Assembly (NCBI GenBank): GCA_029240815.1
Contig: JARDZO010000239.1
Span: forward strand, 1-8,716
Direction of reading: 5' to 3'
Source: Brevibacillus sp.
Lineage (GTDB): Bacteria > Bacillota > Bacilli > Brevibacillales > Brevibacillaceae
DNA: 8,716 nucleotides
Below the pieces are notes generated by a model. It made no database searches, was not told where the DNA came from, and was given only the letters and a program-made list of their open reading frames with translations. Position 1 is the first letter of the stretch. Each line of letters begins with the position of its first letter. This document shows positions 1 to 6,169 of the stretch, piece by piece. A program made the position numbers and the translations under genes.

Positions 1-81
1 GGCACAGGCCACGAGATTCATGCAAATGACTGGGAAGCCATCATCGATGCGCTAGCTGCCCACACGGCATCCGTGAAGTAA
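1..81 (+). CDS. C-terminal end of an alpha/beta-hydrolase-like protein (5' partial)
   Basis: The first frame is open from base 1 to a TAA at 79-81 and encodes the last 26 residues of a protein that begins outside the window. The tail reads GTGHEIHANDWEAIIDAL and then a short polar end. A G-x-GHE/GHx stretch followed by an amphipathic helix about 25 residues from the C terminus is what the catalytic histidine and final helix of alpha/beta hydrolases (esterases, dienelactone-hydrolase-like enzymes) look like. Only this fragment is visible, so the family call is tentative and no substrate can be proposed. The gene converges on the minus-strand CoA-transferase gene and shares its terminator. Confidence 0.55.
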   Translation, partial: GTGHEIHANDWEAIIDALAAHTASVK

Positions 82-94
82 TGAAATGAATCTG

Positions 95-139
95 AAAAGA
101 CCAGTCTCTCCCTTTCTAACTAGGGGGACTGGTCTTTTT
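95..139. terminator. Bidirectional rho-independent terminator between convergent genes
   Basis: Perfect 12-bp inverted repeat: AAAAGACCAGTC at 95-106 pairs with GACTGGTCTTTT at 127-138. The inner bases 107-110 can extend the stem with 123-126 through G-C and G-U pairs. A T5 run (135-139) follows the stem on the + strand, and the A4 run at 95-98 gives a U-tract on the minus strand. It lies 13 nt past the hydrolase stop (81) and 15 nt past the CoA-transferase stop (154), so it can end both transcripts. Confidence 0.9.
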
Positions 140-153
140 GGTGCACCCTGTGT

Positions 154-1341
154 TTAGATTACGTTATTTTCCTCCAGCTGCCGGATTGTCTCCTCTGAAT
201 ACTCCAGCTCCTGCAGTACCTCTCGTGTGTGCTGACCGAGCAGCGGCGCGGGGCGCTGTACTTGACCAGGAGTCCGTGAAAATTTCGCAGGAAATCCGAG
301 GCTTTGGATCGTTCCCGCCAACGGATGGTCATACTCAATCACCATGTCTCTCGCGCGGATGTGCGGGTCGTTCAATGCCTCGTCGTATTGATAGATCGGG
401 CTGGAGGGCACCCCGGCGGCATCCAGCTTTTCGAGCCAATATTGCGAATCCTGCTGTATCAGAGTGTCCTGGATGACTTGCTCCAACTCCGGCAGGTTTG
501 CATTTCGTTCACTGTTGGTTAAAAAGCGCGGATCCTCGATCAACTCTTCTTTTCCGATGACGTCTTTGCAAAATTTTTCCCACAGCTTTTGATTACCTGC
601 TCCTACTAAAATGTTCCCGTTTTTCGTCGGGAAGCCTTGGTATGGAGCCGTCACACGATGTGCCGAGCCGTTTGCCTTGGACACTTCTCCTGCGCCAAAG
701 TATGCTGCCGATTCCCACACGGTCCAGGCAAGTCCCGAATCCACCAGCGACAGATCGATGTATTGGCCTTCCCCCGTCGATATCTTATGAATGTACGCCG
801 CCATGATCGAGTAGATCGCCGTGACACCAGCTGCGATGTCATGGATGGCAATTCCGTTTTTGACAGGGCGTCCGTTCTTTTCTCCGGTCATGCTCATGAG
901 GCCGGACAAGCCTTGCGCCATAATGTCATATCCACCTTTGTGACTGTAGGGGCCAGTCTGGCCGTAGCCCGAGATGGAGCAATAGATCAAGCCAGGATTG
1001 ATCTCGCGCAAGGTCTCATAATCAATCCCAAGCTTTTTCGTAACACCCGGACGGTAGTTCTCAATAAACACATCTGCTGACTTTACAAGGTCGTACAGGA
1101 TTCCTCGTCCCGCTTCGTCCTTGATATTGAGGCGAATACCGCGCTTGTTGCGATTGGCCATCATGAAGCTGTAGCTTTCGTCCTCAAAGTACGGCCCCAT
1201 GATACGGCTGTCGTCGCCGTTTGGATACTTTTCTACCTTGATCACGTCTGCTCCCAGATCACCCAGCACCATCGTGCAGTAAGGTCCGGCCAGCACCTGT
1301 GTCAAGTCAATCACTTTCATGTTTTGTAGCGCCTGCTGCAT
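154..1341 (-). CDS. Class III CoA-transferase (CaiB/BaiF, formyl-CoA transferase family)
   Basis: 395 aa, the usual length for family III CoA-transferases, which move CoA from an acyl-CoA donor to a free carboxylic acid through an aspartyl-CoA intermediate in the cytoplasm. The N-terminal family signature is clear: VIDLTQVLAGPYCTMVLGDL (residues 10-29), then GADVIKVE (30-37). NRNKRGI at 63-69 and ENYRPGV at 94-100 are also typical. D168 in the IAIHDIAAG stretch sits where the catalytic aspartate of formyl-CoA transferase lies, followed by the TGEGQYIDLSL segment (189-199). The ATG at 1341 has GGGAGG at 1351-1356 with 9-nt spacing. It is the last gene of the operon, 20 nt after the hydroxy-acid oxidase. 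The acid accepted cannot be told from sequence. Relatives act on oxalate, carnitine, 2-hydroxy acids, succinate, malate and others. Confidence 0.92.
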   Translation of the reverse strand: MQQALQNMKVIDLTQVLAGPYCTMVLGDLGADVIKVEKYPNGDDSRIMGPYFEDESYSFMMANRNKRGIRLNIKDEAGRGILYDLVKSADVFIENYRPGVTKKLGIDYETLREINPGLIYCSISGYGQTGPYSHKGGYDIMAQGLSGLMSMTGEKNGRPVKNGIAIHDIAAGVTAIYSIMAAYIHKISTGEGQYIDLSLVDSGLAWTVWESAAYFGAGEVSKANGSAHRVTAPYQGFPTKNGNILVGAGNQKLWEKFCKDVIGKEELIEDPRFLTNSERNANLPELEQVIQDTLIQQDSQYWLEKLDAAGVPSSPIYQYDEALNDPHIRARDMVIEYDHPLAGTIQSLGFPAKFSRTPGQVQRPAPLLGQHTREVLQELEYSEETIRQLEENNVI

Positions 1342-1361
1342 GCCAATATGCCTCCCAGTAG

Positions 1362-2513
1362 TTACAAGCGAACCAATATGCTCTGATTCAAATCAGCAAC
1401 CGAATTGCTACCGGACAAAGCCACCGATACGTCCAGCTCGTTCATCAAAGTATCCAGCACGCTCGCCACGCCCTTTTCACCCGCTACGGCCAGGCCAAAC
1501 ATGAATGGACGTCCGATCAAAACGGCTGTGGCTCCCAGCGCGATCGCCTTGACTACATCTGCTCCTGTACGCACACCGCTGTCCAGCAGAACCGGGATGC
1601 GACCTTTTACTGCCTCTGCGATTGCCGGCAGCGCATCCAGTGTGGATATCGCTCCATCGAGCTGGCGCCCTCCGTGGTTGGACACGATGATTCCGTCTAC
1701 GCCGCGCTCTACAGCGATATTTGCATCGTCTGGATGCAGGATGCCTTTTACGAGAATCGGCAGGCTGGTATGCTGGCGCAAATAATCGATGTCGTCCCAG
1801 CCCAGTGTCGGATGGTAAATATTGCGGAGCACTTCCTCGACCGCATTCTCTGCGTTTACTTCAGACATTCTGGAGCAAAAGACCGGATCGCTGATGTAGT
1901 TCGCCAGTCCTTTCCCTTCTCGCAGTGGCGAATAGCCGTTGCGGAAATCGCGGCGTTTCCAGCCGAGCATGACAGTGTCCACTGTCAGGACAATCGCGGA
2001 ATAGCCTGCTGCCTCCGCGCGTTTTACCATGCTGGCACACACTTCCCGATCATTGGACCAGTACAGCTGGAACCAGCGAGGAGCGTCCCCCATCGTTTCC
2101 GCAATCTGCTCCAGCGTATGTGCAGATACGGTGCTGACCACCATCGGTACACCAGCAGCCGATGCCGCTCTTGCCGTCGCCAATTCTCCATCTGGATGAG
2201 CAATGGCTTGCATGCCTACAGGTGCCAGCATGACGGGAGTTTTCAGCTGTTGACCAAAAAGCTCGATGCCGAGAGAACGCTCGGAAACATCCCGGAGCAT
2301 CCGCGGTACAATCGCCCATTTGGAGAATGCCGAGCGATTGGCAGCCAATGTCTCTTCTGCCCCCGATCCCCCTGCGATGTAATCAAACGGACCGTCTGGC
2401 AACAGCTCACGCGCCTTTTTCTCCCAGTCCTCGATGGAGATGGGTAACGCTTGTGTTTCCTTGTTTACCCGAGTAAAAAGCAAGCTTTCTTTGGTCTGTT
2501 CTGTTCCTGCCAT
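1362..2513 (-). CDS. FMN-dependent alpha-hydroxy-acid oxidizing protein, lactate 2-monooxygenase-like
   Basis: 383 aa, a full-length member of the FMN-dependent alpha-hydroxy-acid dehydrogenase family (glycolate oxidase, lactate oxidase, lactate 2-monooxygenase), which oxidise the alpha carbon of 2-hydroxy acids. Visible family residues are Y45 in FDYIAGGSG, the PRWFQLYW segment (145-152), LTVDT (176-180), the FMN-contacting lysine K256 in LVKG, the catalytic H280 and substrate-carboxylate R283 in SNHGGRQLD (278-286), and the phosphate-binding DSGVRTG (311-317) and IGR (333-335). The AGGSGAEET, GWKRRD and ANYISDPVF segments resemble lactate 2-monooxygenase-type members more than plant glycolate oxidases, but the true substrate and whether oxygen is reduced or incorporated are unknown. 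AAAGGTAGG (2521-2529) lies 7 nt before the ATG. It sits 21 nt after the hydratase gene and 20 nt before the CoA-transferase gene. Confidence 0.9.
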   Translation of the reverse strand: MAGTEQTKESLLFTRVNKETQALPISIEDWEKKARELLPDGPFDYIAGGSGAEETLAANRSAFSKWAIVPRMLRDVSERSLGIELFGQQLKTPVMLAPVGMQAIAHPDGELATARAASAAGVPMVVSTVSAHTLEQIAETMGDAPRWFQLYWSNDREVCASMVKRAEAAGYSAIVLTVDTVMLGWKRRDFRNGYSPLREGKGLANYISDPVFCSRMSEVNAENAVEEVLRNIYHPTLGWDDIDYLRQHTSLPILVKGILHPDDANIAVERGVDGIIVSNHGGRQLDGAISTLDALPAIAEAVKGRIPVLLDSGVRTGADVVKAIALGATAVLIGRPFMFGLAVAGEKGVASVLDTLMNELDVSVALSGSNSVADLNQSILVRL

Positions 2514-2534
2514 CTTGTATCCTACCTTTCCGTT

Positions 2535-3320
2535 TTAGCGAAACTTCGGCTTTCGCTTTTCCAAAAACGCCTGCACGCCTTCCTTGTAGTCGTCCGAATC
2601 AAACGTTTGCAAGACTAGTGTGGCAATTTCTTCGTTTTCTTCGGTATGCCCCGTAAGAATCGCCTGCACCATTTGCTTGGCACCACGCACGGACACTTGT
2701 GAACGCTCGGCGATCAATGCCGCAAACTCATACGTTTTGCTCACGATTTCACCGCTGTTATAAATGCGGTCGATGAGACCAATCCGATATGCTTCGTTCA
2801 CATCGAGCGTTCTGGCTGTAAACAATATTTCTTTCGTTTTGGAGGGACCAATCAGGTCAACGAGTCTTTTGGTACTAGTTAAATTATAGACGATTCCCAG
2901 CTTGGATGGGGTGATCGCAAAAATCCCATCTTCTGCGCTAAAACGGAAATCACACGAAAGAGCGATATCGAGTCCGCCACCTACTGCGTACTTCTGGATC
3001 ATGGCAATCGTTGGCTTGGAAAAACGATGCAGCCGATCCACCGATTCCATGGACAGATCGTTGTACTCCTTAGCCTTTTGCGCCGAGGAACGATTGGACA
3101 AAAATTCGCTGATGTCGGCTCCAGCTGCAAAGGCAGTCTCGTCTACTCCGCGGATGACTACCACTTTCGTCTGCTCGTCCGTCTCTAGCTCCCCCAGCAG
3201 GCGGGACAACGTGACCCACATCTCCAGGTTCAGCGCATTTCGCTTACTCGGGCGATTGAGGAAGATCGTCGCGATCGCCCCCTGCTTCTCTACGTATAGC
3301 AGTTGATTTGCTGTTTGCAT
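2535..3320 (-). CDS. Enoyl-CoA hydratase/isomerase family protein with altered active site
   Basis: 261 aa, the normal size of a crotonase-fold protein. The frame stays open upstream to 3407, but the ATG at 3320 is preferred: it has GGGGAGGT (3327-3334) with 7-nt spacing, and the extension would run through the permease gene's end. Visible are LNRPSKRNAL (21-30), the first oxyanion-hole segment AFAAGADISEF (63-73) and the second one VGGGLDIALSCDF (113-125), then the ITPSKLGI segment (136-143). In rat mitochondrial hydratase the catalytic glutamates are E144 and E164. Here the first position is D118 and the second falls on P138 or a neighbour, so neither glutamate is kept. CoA thioester binding and oxyanion stabilisation look intact, so a different crotonase reaction (isomerase, hydrolase, C-C cleavage) is as likely as hydration. 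It is cotranscribed with the importer and with the two downstream enzymes. Confidence 0.88.
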   Translation of the reverse strand: MQTANQLLYVEKQGAIATIFLNRPSKRNALNLEMWVTLSRLLGELETDEQTKVVVIRGVDETAFAAGADISEFLSNRSSAQKAKEYNDLSMESVDRLHRFSKPTIAMIQKYAVGGGLDIALSCDFRFSAEDGIFAITPSKLGIVYNLTSTKRLVDLIGPSKTKEILFTARTLDVNEAYRIGLIDRIYNSGEIVSKTYEFAALIAERSQVSVRGAKQMVQAILTGHTEENEEIATLVLQTFDSDDYKEGVQAFLEKRKPKFR

Positions 3321-3342
3321 TCTCGCACCTCCCCATGGGAAT

Positions 3343-4014
3343 CTAGTCTTTTTTATACTTGGCCGCCAATCTGTTGCCGACTGTCTGCAAGCATTGCACC
3401 AGCACAATCAAGATGAAGACCGTTACGTACATGACATCGACTTCGTAGCGCAAATGACCAAAGCGGTAAGCCAAATCACCCAATCCACCCGCTCCGACCA
3501 GTCCCGCCATCGCGGTTCCGCCAATCAAGGTAATCAAGGCAATCGTCAATCCCAGAATGATAGAGGGACGAGCTTCCCGCAGCAGCACATGCCAGATGAT
3601 ATGCCGCGTCCGAATCCCCATCGATTTGTAGGCTTCGATCACGCCGCTGTCTACTTCCAGCAAGGCATTTTCCATCAAGCGAGCAATGTTTGGAGCCGCA
3701 TGGACGATCAGCGGAACGATGGCGCCTTTAATCCCGATCGAAGTGCCGACCAACAGCTTGGTGAACGGCAAAATAAAGAACAGCAAAATGATGAACGGAA
3801 TGGATCGGATGATGTTGACCACGACGTTTAAGATCTGGTAAACCACTCGATTCTCCAAGGCATTTCCCGGCCGAGTCAAGATCAGAAGAATCCCCAGCGG
3901 CAGCCCGATCAGAACGGAGAACAGGAGCGAAATGGACACCATTTGAAAGGTTTGCACGACGGATTCCCAAATGATCGGGAGGCGTCCATCGATAAATTGT
4001 TGCAGATCAGCCAT
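3343..4014 (-). CDS. metI-like: MetI-type ABC transporter permease
   Basis: 223 aa, typical of MetI permeases (about 215-225 aa). It is hydrophobic, with probable membrane spans near residues 24-46, 58-84, 99-112, 150-175 and 195-212. The EAA coupling loop IEAYKSMGIRTRHIIWHVLL (126-145) docks on the ATPase, and TAMAGLVGAGGLGDLAYRFG (167-186) is the conserved MetI C-terminal block. The ATG at 4014 overlaps the end of the ATPase gene by 8 nt, and its ribosome binding site GGAGG (4021-4025, 6-nt spacing) lies inside that gene, pointing to translational coupling. It forms the membrane channel of the importer, with two copies expected per complex. The family fold is clear. The transported compound is not, because specificity lies mainly in the binding protein. 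Confidence 0.92.
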   Translation of the reverse strand: MADLQQFIDGRLPIIWESVVQTFQMVSISLLFSVLIGLPLGILLILTRPGNALENRVVYQILNVVVNIIRSIPFIILLFFILPFTKLLVGTSIGIKGAIVPLIVHAAPNIARLMENALLEVDSGVIEAYKSMGIRTRHIIWHVLLREARPSIILGLTIALITLIGGTAMAGLVGAGGLGDLAYRFGHLRYEVDVMYVTVFILIVLVQCLQTVGNRLAAKYKKD

Positions 4015-5029
4015 ATGCTACCTCCACTCCCTCTACCACGACTCCTTGTATTTCCAGAAAGGCAATCGCTTTTTTCGTCTCGGTGGGCTCTCCGTTCAAA
4101 TGAACGACCAACGCTCCAATCGTCTCTTGCTTTAACTGAATGATACCGCCAGCCAAAATATTGGGAGATACCTTGAATTTCGCGCTCACCGACGCCAGCA
4201 CTGGCTTGCTCGTGCTATCTCCCACAAAGGATAGCCGCACCACGGGGCCTGTCTGGATCAGCTTCTGCAGAACGCTGGCTGGCAGTTCTTTATGGTACGT
4301 GCTGTTCACAAACCGCTTGGTCGTTGGATGTGTCGCTCGCGAGTAAATATCGACGGTACGACCCTGTTCGATCACTTTCCCTTTTTCCATTACCGCGACA
4401 CGATCGCATATTTTCTGGATGACGTTCATTTCATGCGTGATGAGCATGATGGTGATGCCCAGCTCTTTGTTGATTTTGAGCAGCAGCTCCAAGATAGATT
4501 CAGTCGTCTCCGGGTCAAGAGCACTGGTCGCCTCGTCACTCAACAGAATTTCTGGCTCTTGAGCCAGTGCCCGCGCGATAGCGACACGCTGCTTTTGTCC
4601 GCCAGACAGCTGGCTCGGGTAGGCATCATGCTTGTCTTCTAAGCCGACGATCTTTAAGTATTTGGTGACCCTGGCATCCAGCTCGTGTTTGTTCACTTCG
4701 GTCAATCGCAACGGAATCGCGATATTGTCATACACGTTGGCCGTCTTCAAAAGATTGAAGCCTTGAAAGATCATGCCGATCTTGCGTCTCACCTGCAACA
4801 GCTCTTCTGCGGGGAGATTGGTGACATCCCTGTCTTTGATCACGACAGAGCCAGAAGTCGGCGTCTCCAGCAGATTGACGCAGCGAATCAATGTGCTTTT
4901 CCCAGCTCCGCTATATCCGATGACACCAAAAATTTCTCCCTGCTTCACTTCGAGCGACACGTCGTCAATGGCGTGAATGGTTCCATTTTTGGTATGAAAG
5001 CTCTTTGAAACATTCGATAGCTTGATCAC
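4007..5029 (-). CDS. metN-like: MetN-type ABC transporter ATP-binding protein with C-terminal NIL domain
   Basis: 340 aa from a GTG start. All nucleotide-binding motifs are present: Walker A GYSGAGKST (38-46), signature LSGGQ (141-145), Walker B ILLSDE (161-166) with D-loop SALD, and the switch histidine H199 in ITHEM. Residues from about 255 to the end form the NIL domain, which in E. coli MetN binds methionine and inhibits transport (established for that protein). Start choice: the frame extends to a TTG at 5059, but that adds RRHRES, which is simply the translated ribosome binding site. AGGAGG (5042-5047) precedes the GTG at 5029 by 12 nt, and starting there gives the usual 'IKL.NVSKSF' N terminus and the usual family length. 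The spacing is somewhat long, so the start is likely but not certain. It overlaps the permease gene by 8 nt. Confidence 0.92.
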   Translation of the reverse strand: MIKLSNVSKSFHTKNGTIHAIDDVSLEVKQGEIFGVIGYSGAGKSTLIRCVNLLETPTSGSVVIKDRDVTNLPAEELLQVRRKIGMIFQGFNLLKTANVYDNIAIPLRLTEVNKHELDARVTKYLKIVGLEDKHDAYPSQLSGGQKQRVAIARALAQEPEILLSDEATSALDPETTESILELLLKINKELGITIMLITHEMNVIQKICDRVAVMEKGKVIEQGRTVDIYSRATHPTTKRFVNSTYHKELPASVLQKLIQTGPVVRLSFVGDSTSKPVLASVSAKFKVSPNILAGGIIQLKQETIGALVVHLNGEPTETKKAIAFLEIQGVVVEGVEVAYG

Positions 5030-5088
5030 GCTCTCCCTGTGCCTCCTTTTTCCTGTCAAACAAATATCACTGCCATTAACGCAAATGT

Positions 5089-5114
5089 GGCCCCGCCAGC
5101 AAATAGGCGGAGCC
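5089..5114 (-). repeat. GC-rich hairpin between metQ-like and metN-like genes
   Basis: On the minus strand GGCTCCGCC (5114-5106) pairs with GGCGGGGCC (5097-5089) over 9 bp with one G-U pair, around an 8-nt loop. It starts 7 nt after the metQ-like stop codon. No run of T follows, so it is not a strong intrinsic terminator. Its position fits a 3'-end stabiliser or partial attenuator that keeps binding-protein mRNA more abundant than that of the ATPase and permease, an arrangement known for other ABC importer operons. That function is inferred. Confidence 0.65.
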
Positions 5115-5121
5115 TTGTGGA

Positions 5122-5934
5122 TTACCAGACAGGGATGACCGAGCCCTCAAAGGTATCTTCCACAAATTTTTTCACTTCATCGTTTTGGTACGCTTTCACC
5201 AGTTTCTGTACAGCGACGTCATCCTTGTTTTCCGTACGGACGACGAGGACATTGTGGTGCTTGGAATCCTTTTGCTCCAGGAAGATGGAGTCTTTCCCTG
5301 GATTCAGGTTGTTCTTGATCGCATAGCTGGTGTTGATCGCAGCAGCAGTGACATCATCCAATTGCTTGGCAATTTGTGCGGCATCCAGCTCGACGAATTT
5401 CAGCTCGCGCGGGTTCTCTGCGATGTCCAGAACGGTAGCATTGTCTCCAACGCCGTCTTTGAGTTTGATCAGACCAGCGCTTTGGAACAACAGCAGGGCA
5501 CGCAAGCTGTTCGTTGGGTCGTTCGGAAGTCCGAGAGTGTCACCCGCTTTCAGTTCATCCAAGCTCTTGATTTTTTTGGAATAGACACCCATCGGATTGA
5601 GAACCGTTTGGCCCACTGCGGTCAGGTCAGCGCCTTTTTCCTTTTTATATGTCTCCAGAAACGGGATCGTTTGATAGCTGTTTGCATCGATTTCTTTTTC
5701 CGCCAAGGCGATGTTCGGCATCTGAAAGTCGGAGAACACCTTCAGTTCCACTTCCAGACCGTCTTTTGCCGCCACTTCTTTGACCTTTTCCAAAATTTGT
5801 TCATGCAGTCCTGAGGTAACGCCAACGACAATCTTTTTCTCGTTAATCGCTGTGCTCGTTTGCGAGCCGCCTCCGCATGCCGCGAGCGCCAGGACCAGCA
5901 AGCCTGAAGCCATGTAACCAAGAGCTTTTTTCAT
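5122..5934 (-). CDS. metQ-like: MetQ/NlpA-family lipoprotein, ABC substrate-binding protein
   Basis: 270 aa. The frame is open further upstream, but the ATG at 5934 gives a clean lipoprotein signal: MKK, hydrophobic GLLVLALA, then lipobox LAAC with the lipidated cysteine at C20. GGAGG (5946-5950) lies 11 nt upstream. The mature protein is a NlpA/lipoprotein-9 family binding protein that would be anchored outside the membrane and deliver ligand to the MetI-type channel. Family landmarks: VGVTSGLHEQIL (37-48), SDFQMPNIALAEKEIDAN (68-85), LPNDPTNSLRALLL (136-149, with R145), and INTSYA (200-205). Methionine-binding relatives usually carry FQH and INGNYA in the last type of positions, but here they read YQT (87-89) and INTSYA. 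The ligand may therefore not be methionine. It is the first gene of the six-gene operon, 92 nt before metN. Confidence 0.9.
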   Translation of the reverse strand: MKKALGYMASGLLVLALAACGGGSQTSTAINEKKIVVGVTSGLHEQILEKVKEVAAKDGLEVELKVFSDFQMPNIALAEKEIDANSYQTIPFLETYKKEKGADLTAVGQTVLNPMGVYSKKIKSLDELKAGDTLGLPNDPTNSLRALLLFQSAGLIKLKDGVGDNATVLDIAENPRELKFVELDAAQIAKQLDDVTAAAINTSYAIKNNLNPGKDSIFLEQKDSKHHNVLVVRTENKDDVAVQKLVKAYQNDEVKKFVEDTFEGSVIPVW

Positions 5935-5979
5935 GATGTTATTTTCCTCCATTATACCGATTATACAACTAGGTTTAGT

Positions 5980-6040
5980 ATGAATAACAATTATATAACT
6001 GCCCTGCAACAGCCATTCACTGTGCAGAGTAGGTATTCAT
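5980..6040 (-). repeat. Nested inverted repeat in the metQ leader
   Basis: On the transcribed (minus) strand an outer pair ATGAATA (6040-6034) / TATTCAT (5986-5980) encloses an inner hairpin CTGCACAG (6027-6020) / CTGTTGCAG (6012-6004), which has one bulged base and a 7-nt loop. The structure lies within the predicted 5' leader, about 45 nt before the metQ start codon. No intrinsic terminator or T-run is visible in the leader, and S-box (SAM) or T-box consensus segments were not found by eye. It could be a regulatory RNA structure or a protein-binding site. The outer arms are short and AT-rich, so chance is not excluded. Confidence 0.45.
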
Positions 6041-6065
6041 CATTATTCGAACAATCACAAAAGCT

Positions 6066-6095
6066 AATATACTATACTCTTTATATCCTAGTCAA
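6066..6095 (-). promoter_or_regulatory. Candidate sigma-A promoter of the metQ operon
   Basis: Read on the minus strand, TTGACT (6095-6090) is followed after 18 nt by TATATT (6071-6066). The start of transcription would be near 6059, giving a leader of about 125 nt before the metQ ATG. It lies just downstream of the terminator that ends the preceding unit, in an AT-rich stretch, which fits an independent promoter. The 5941-6123 region otherwise contains no convincing gene. Confidence 0.6.
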
Positions 6096-6123
6096 TTACT
6101 CTGTTTTAAATCCATACATATGT

Positions 6124-6156
6124 AAAAAAACAGTAGATGCGAAAGGCACCTACTGT
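6124..6156 (-). terminator. Rho-independent terminator after the AbrB-family gene
   Basis: On the minus strand ACAGTAG (6156-6150 complement) and CTACTGT (6136-6130) form a 7-bp stem. This continues, past one mismatch, into TGC/GCA around the loop CTTTC, and is followed by a run of seven T (6130-6124). It begins 13 nt after the stop codon at 6170 and insulates the metQ operon from the MBL-abrB unit. Confidence 0.93.
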
Positions 6157-6169
6157 TCTTCACCATTCA

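Noticed and set aside
1674..2447. 257-codon open frame on the + strand
   Set aside because: It lies wholly antisense to the FMN hydroxy-acid oxidase gene, which has all its family motifs. The translation shows no recognisable fold and is rich in Cys, Arg and His, as is usual for a shadow frame.
154..2513. Glycolate/oxalate catabolism (hydroxy-acid oxidase plus formyl-CoA transferase)
   Set aside because: No oxalyl-CoA decarboxylase is in the window, and a crotonase-family protein and a MetNIQ importer do not fit. It remains possible only if the missing gene is elsewhere.
154..3320. CaiB/CaiD-type carnitine pathway as the explanation for the CoA-transferase and hydratase pair
   Set aside because: CaiD keeps the crotonase glutamates that are missing here. 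No carnitine-specific ligase, dehydrogenase or betaine-type transporter is present, and an FMN hydroxy-acid oxidase has no role in that pathway.
3321..3407. Upstream extension of the hydratase-family gene (29 extra residues)
   Set aside because: The extension translates the ribosome binding site and the 3' end of the permease gene in another frame and does not resemble a crotonase N terminus. The ATG at 3320 has an excellent Shine-Dalgarno sequence.
5185..5814. 209-codon open frame on the + strand
   Set aside because: It is antisense to the metQ-like gene in a moderately GC-rich region. No ribosome binding site or family signature was seen, so it is a shadow.
5951..5965. Two TATAAT boxes close to the metQ start (5951-5956 and 5960-5965, minus strand)
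   Set aside because: The nearer one would start transcription within the ribosome binding site. The other has only TTGTTA at a 19-nt spacing as a -35. The promoter at 6066-6095 fits better, though a secondary start is possible.
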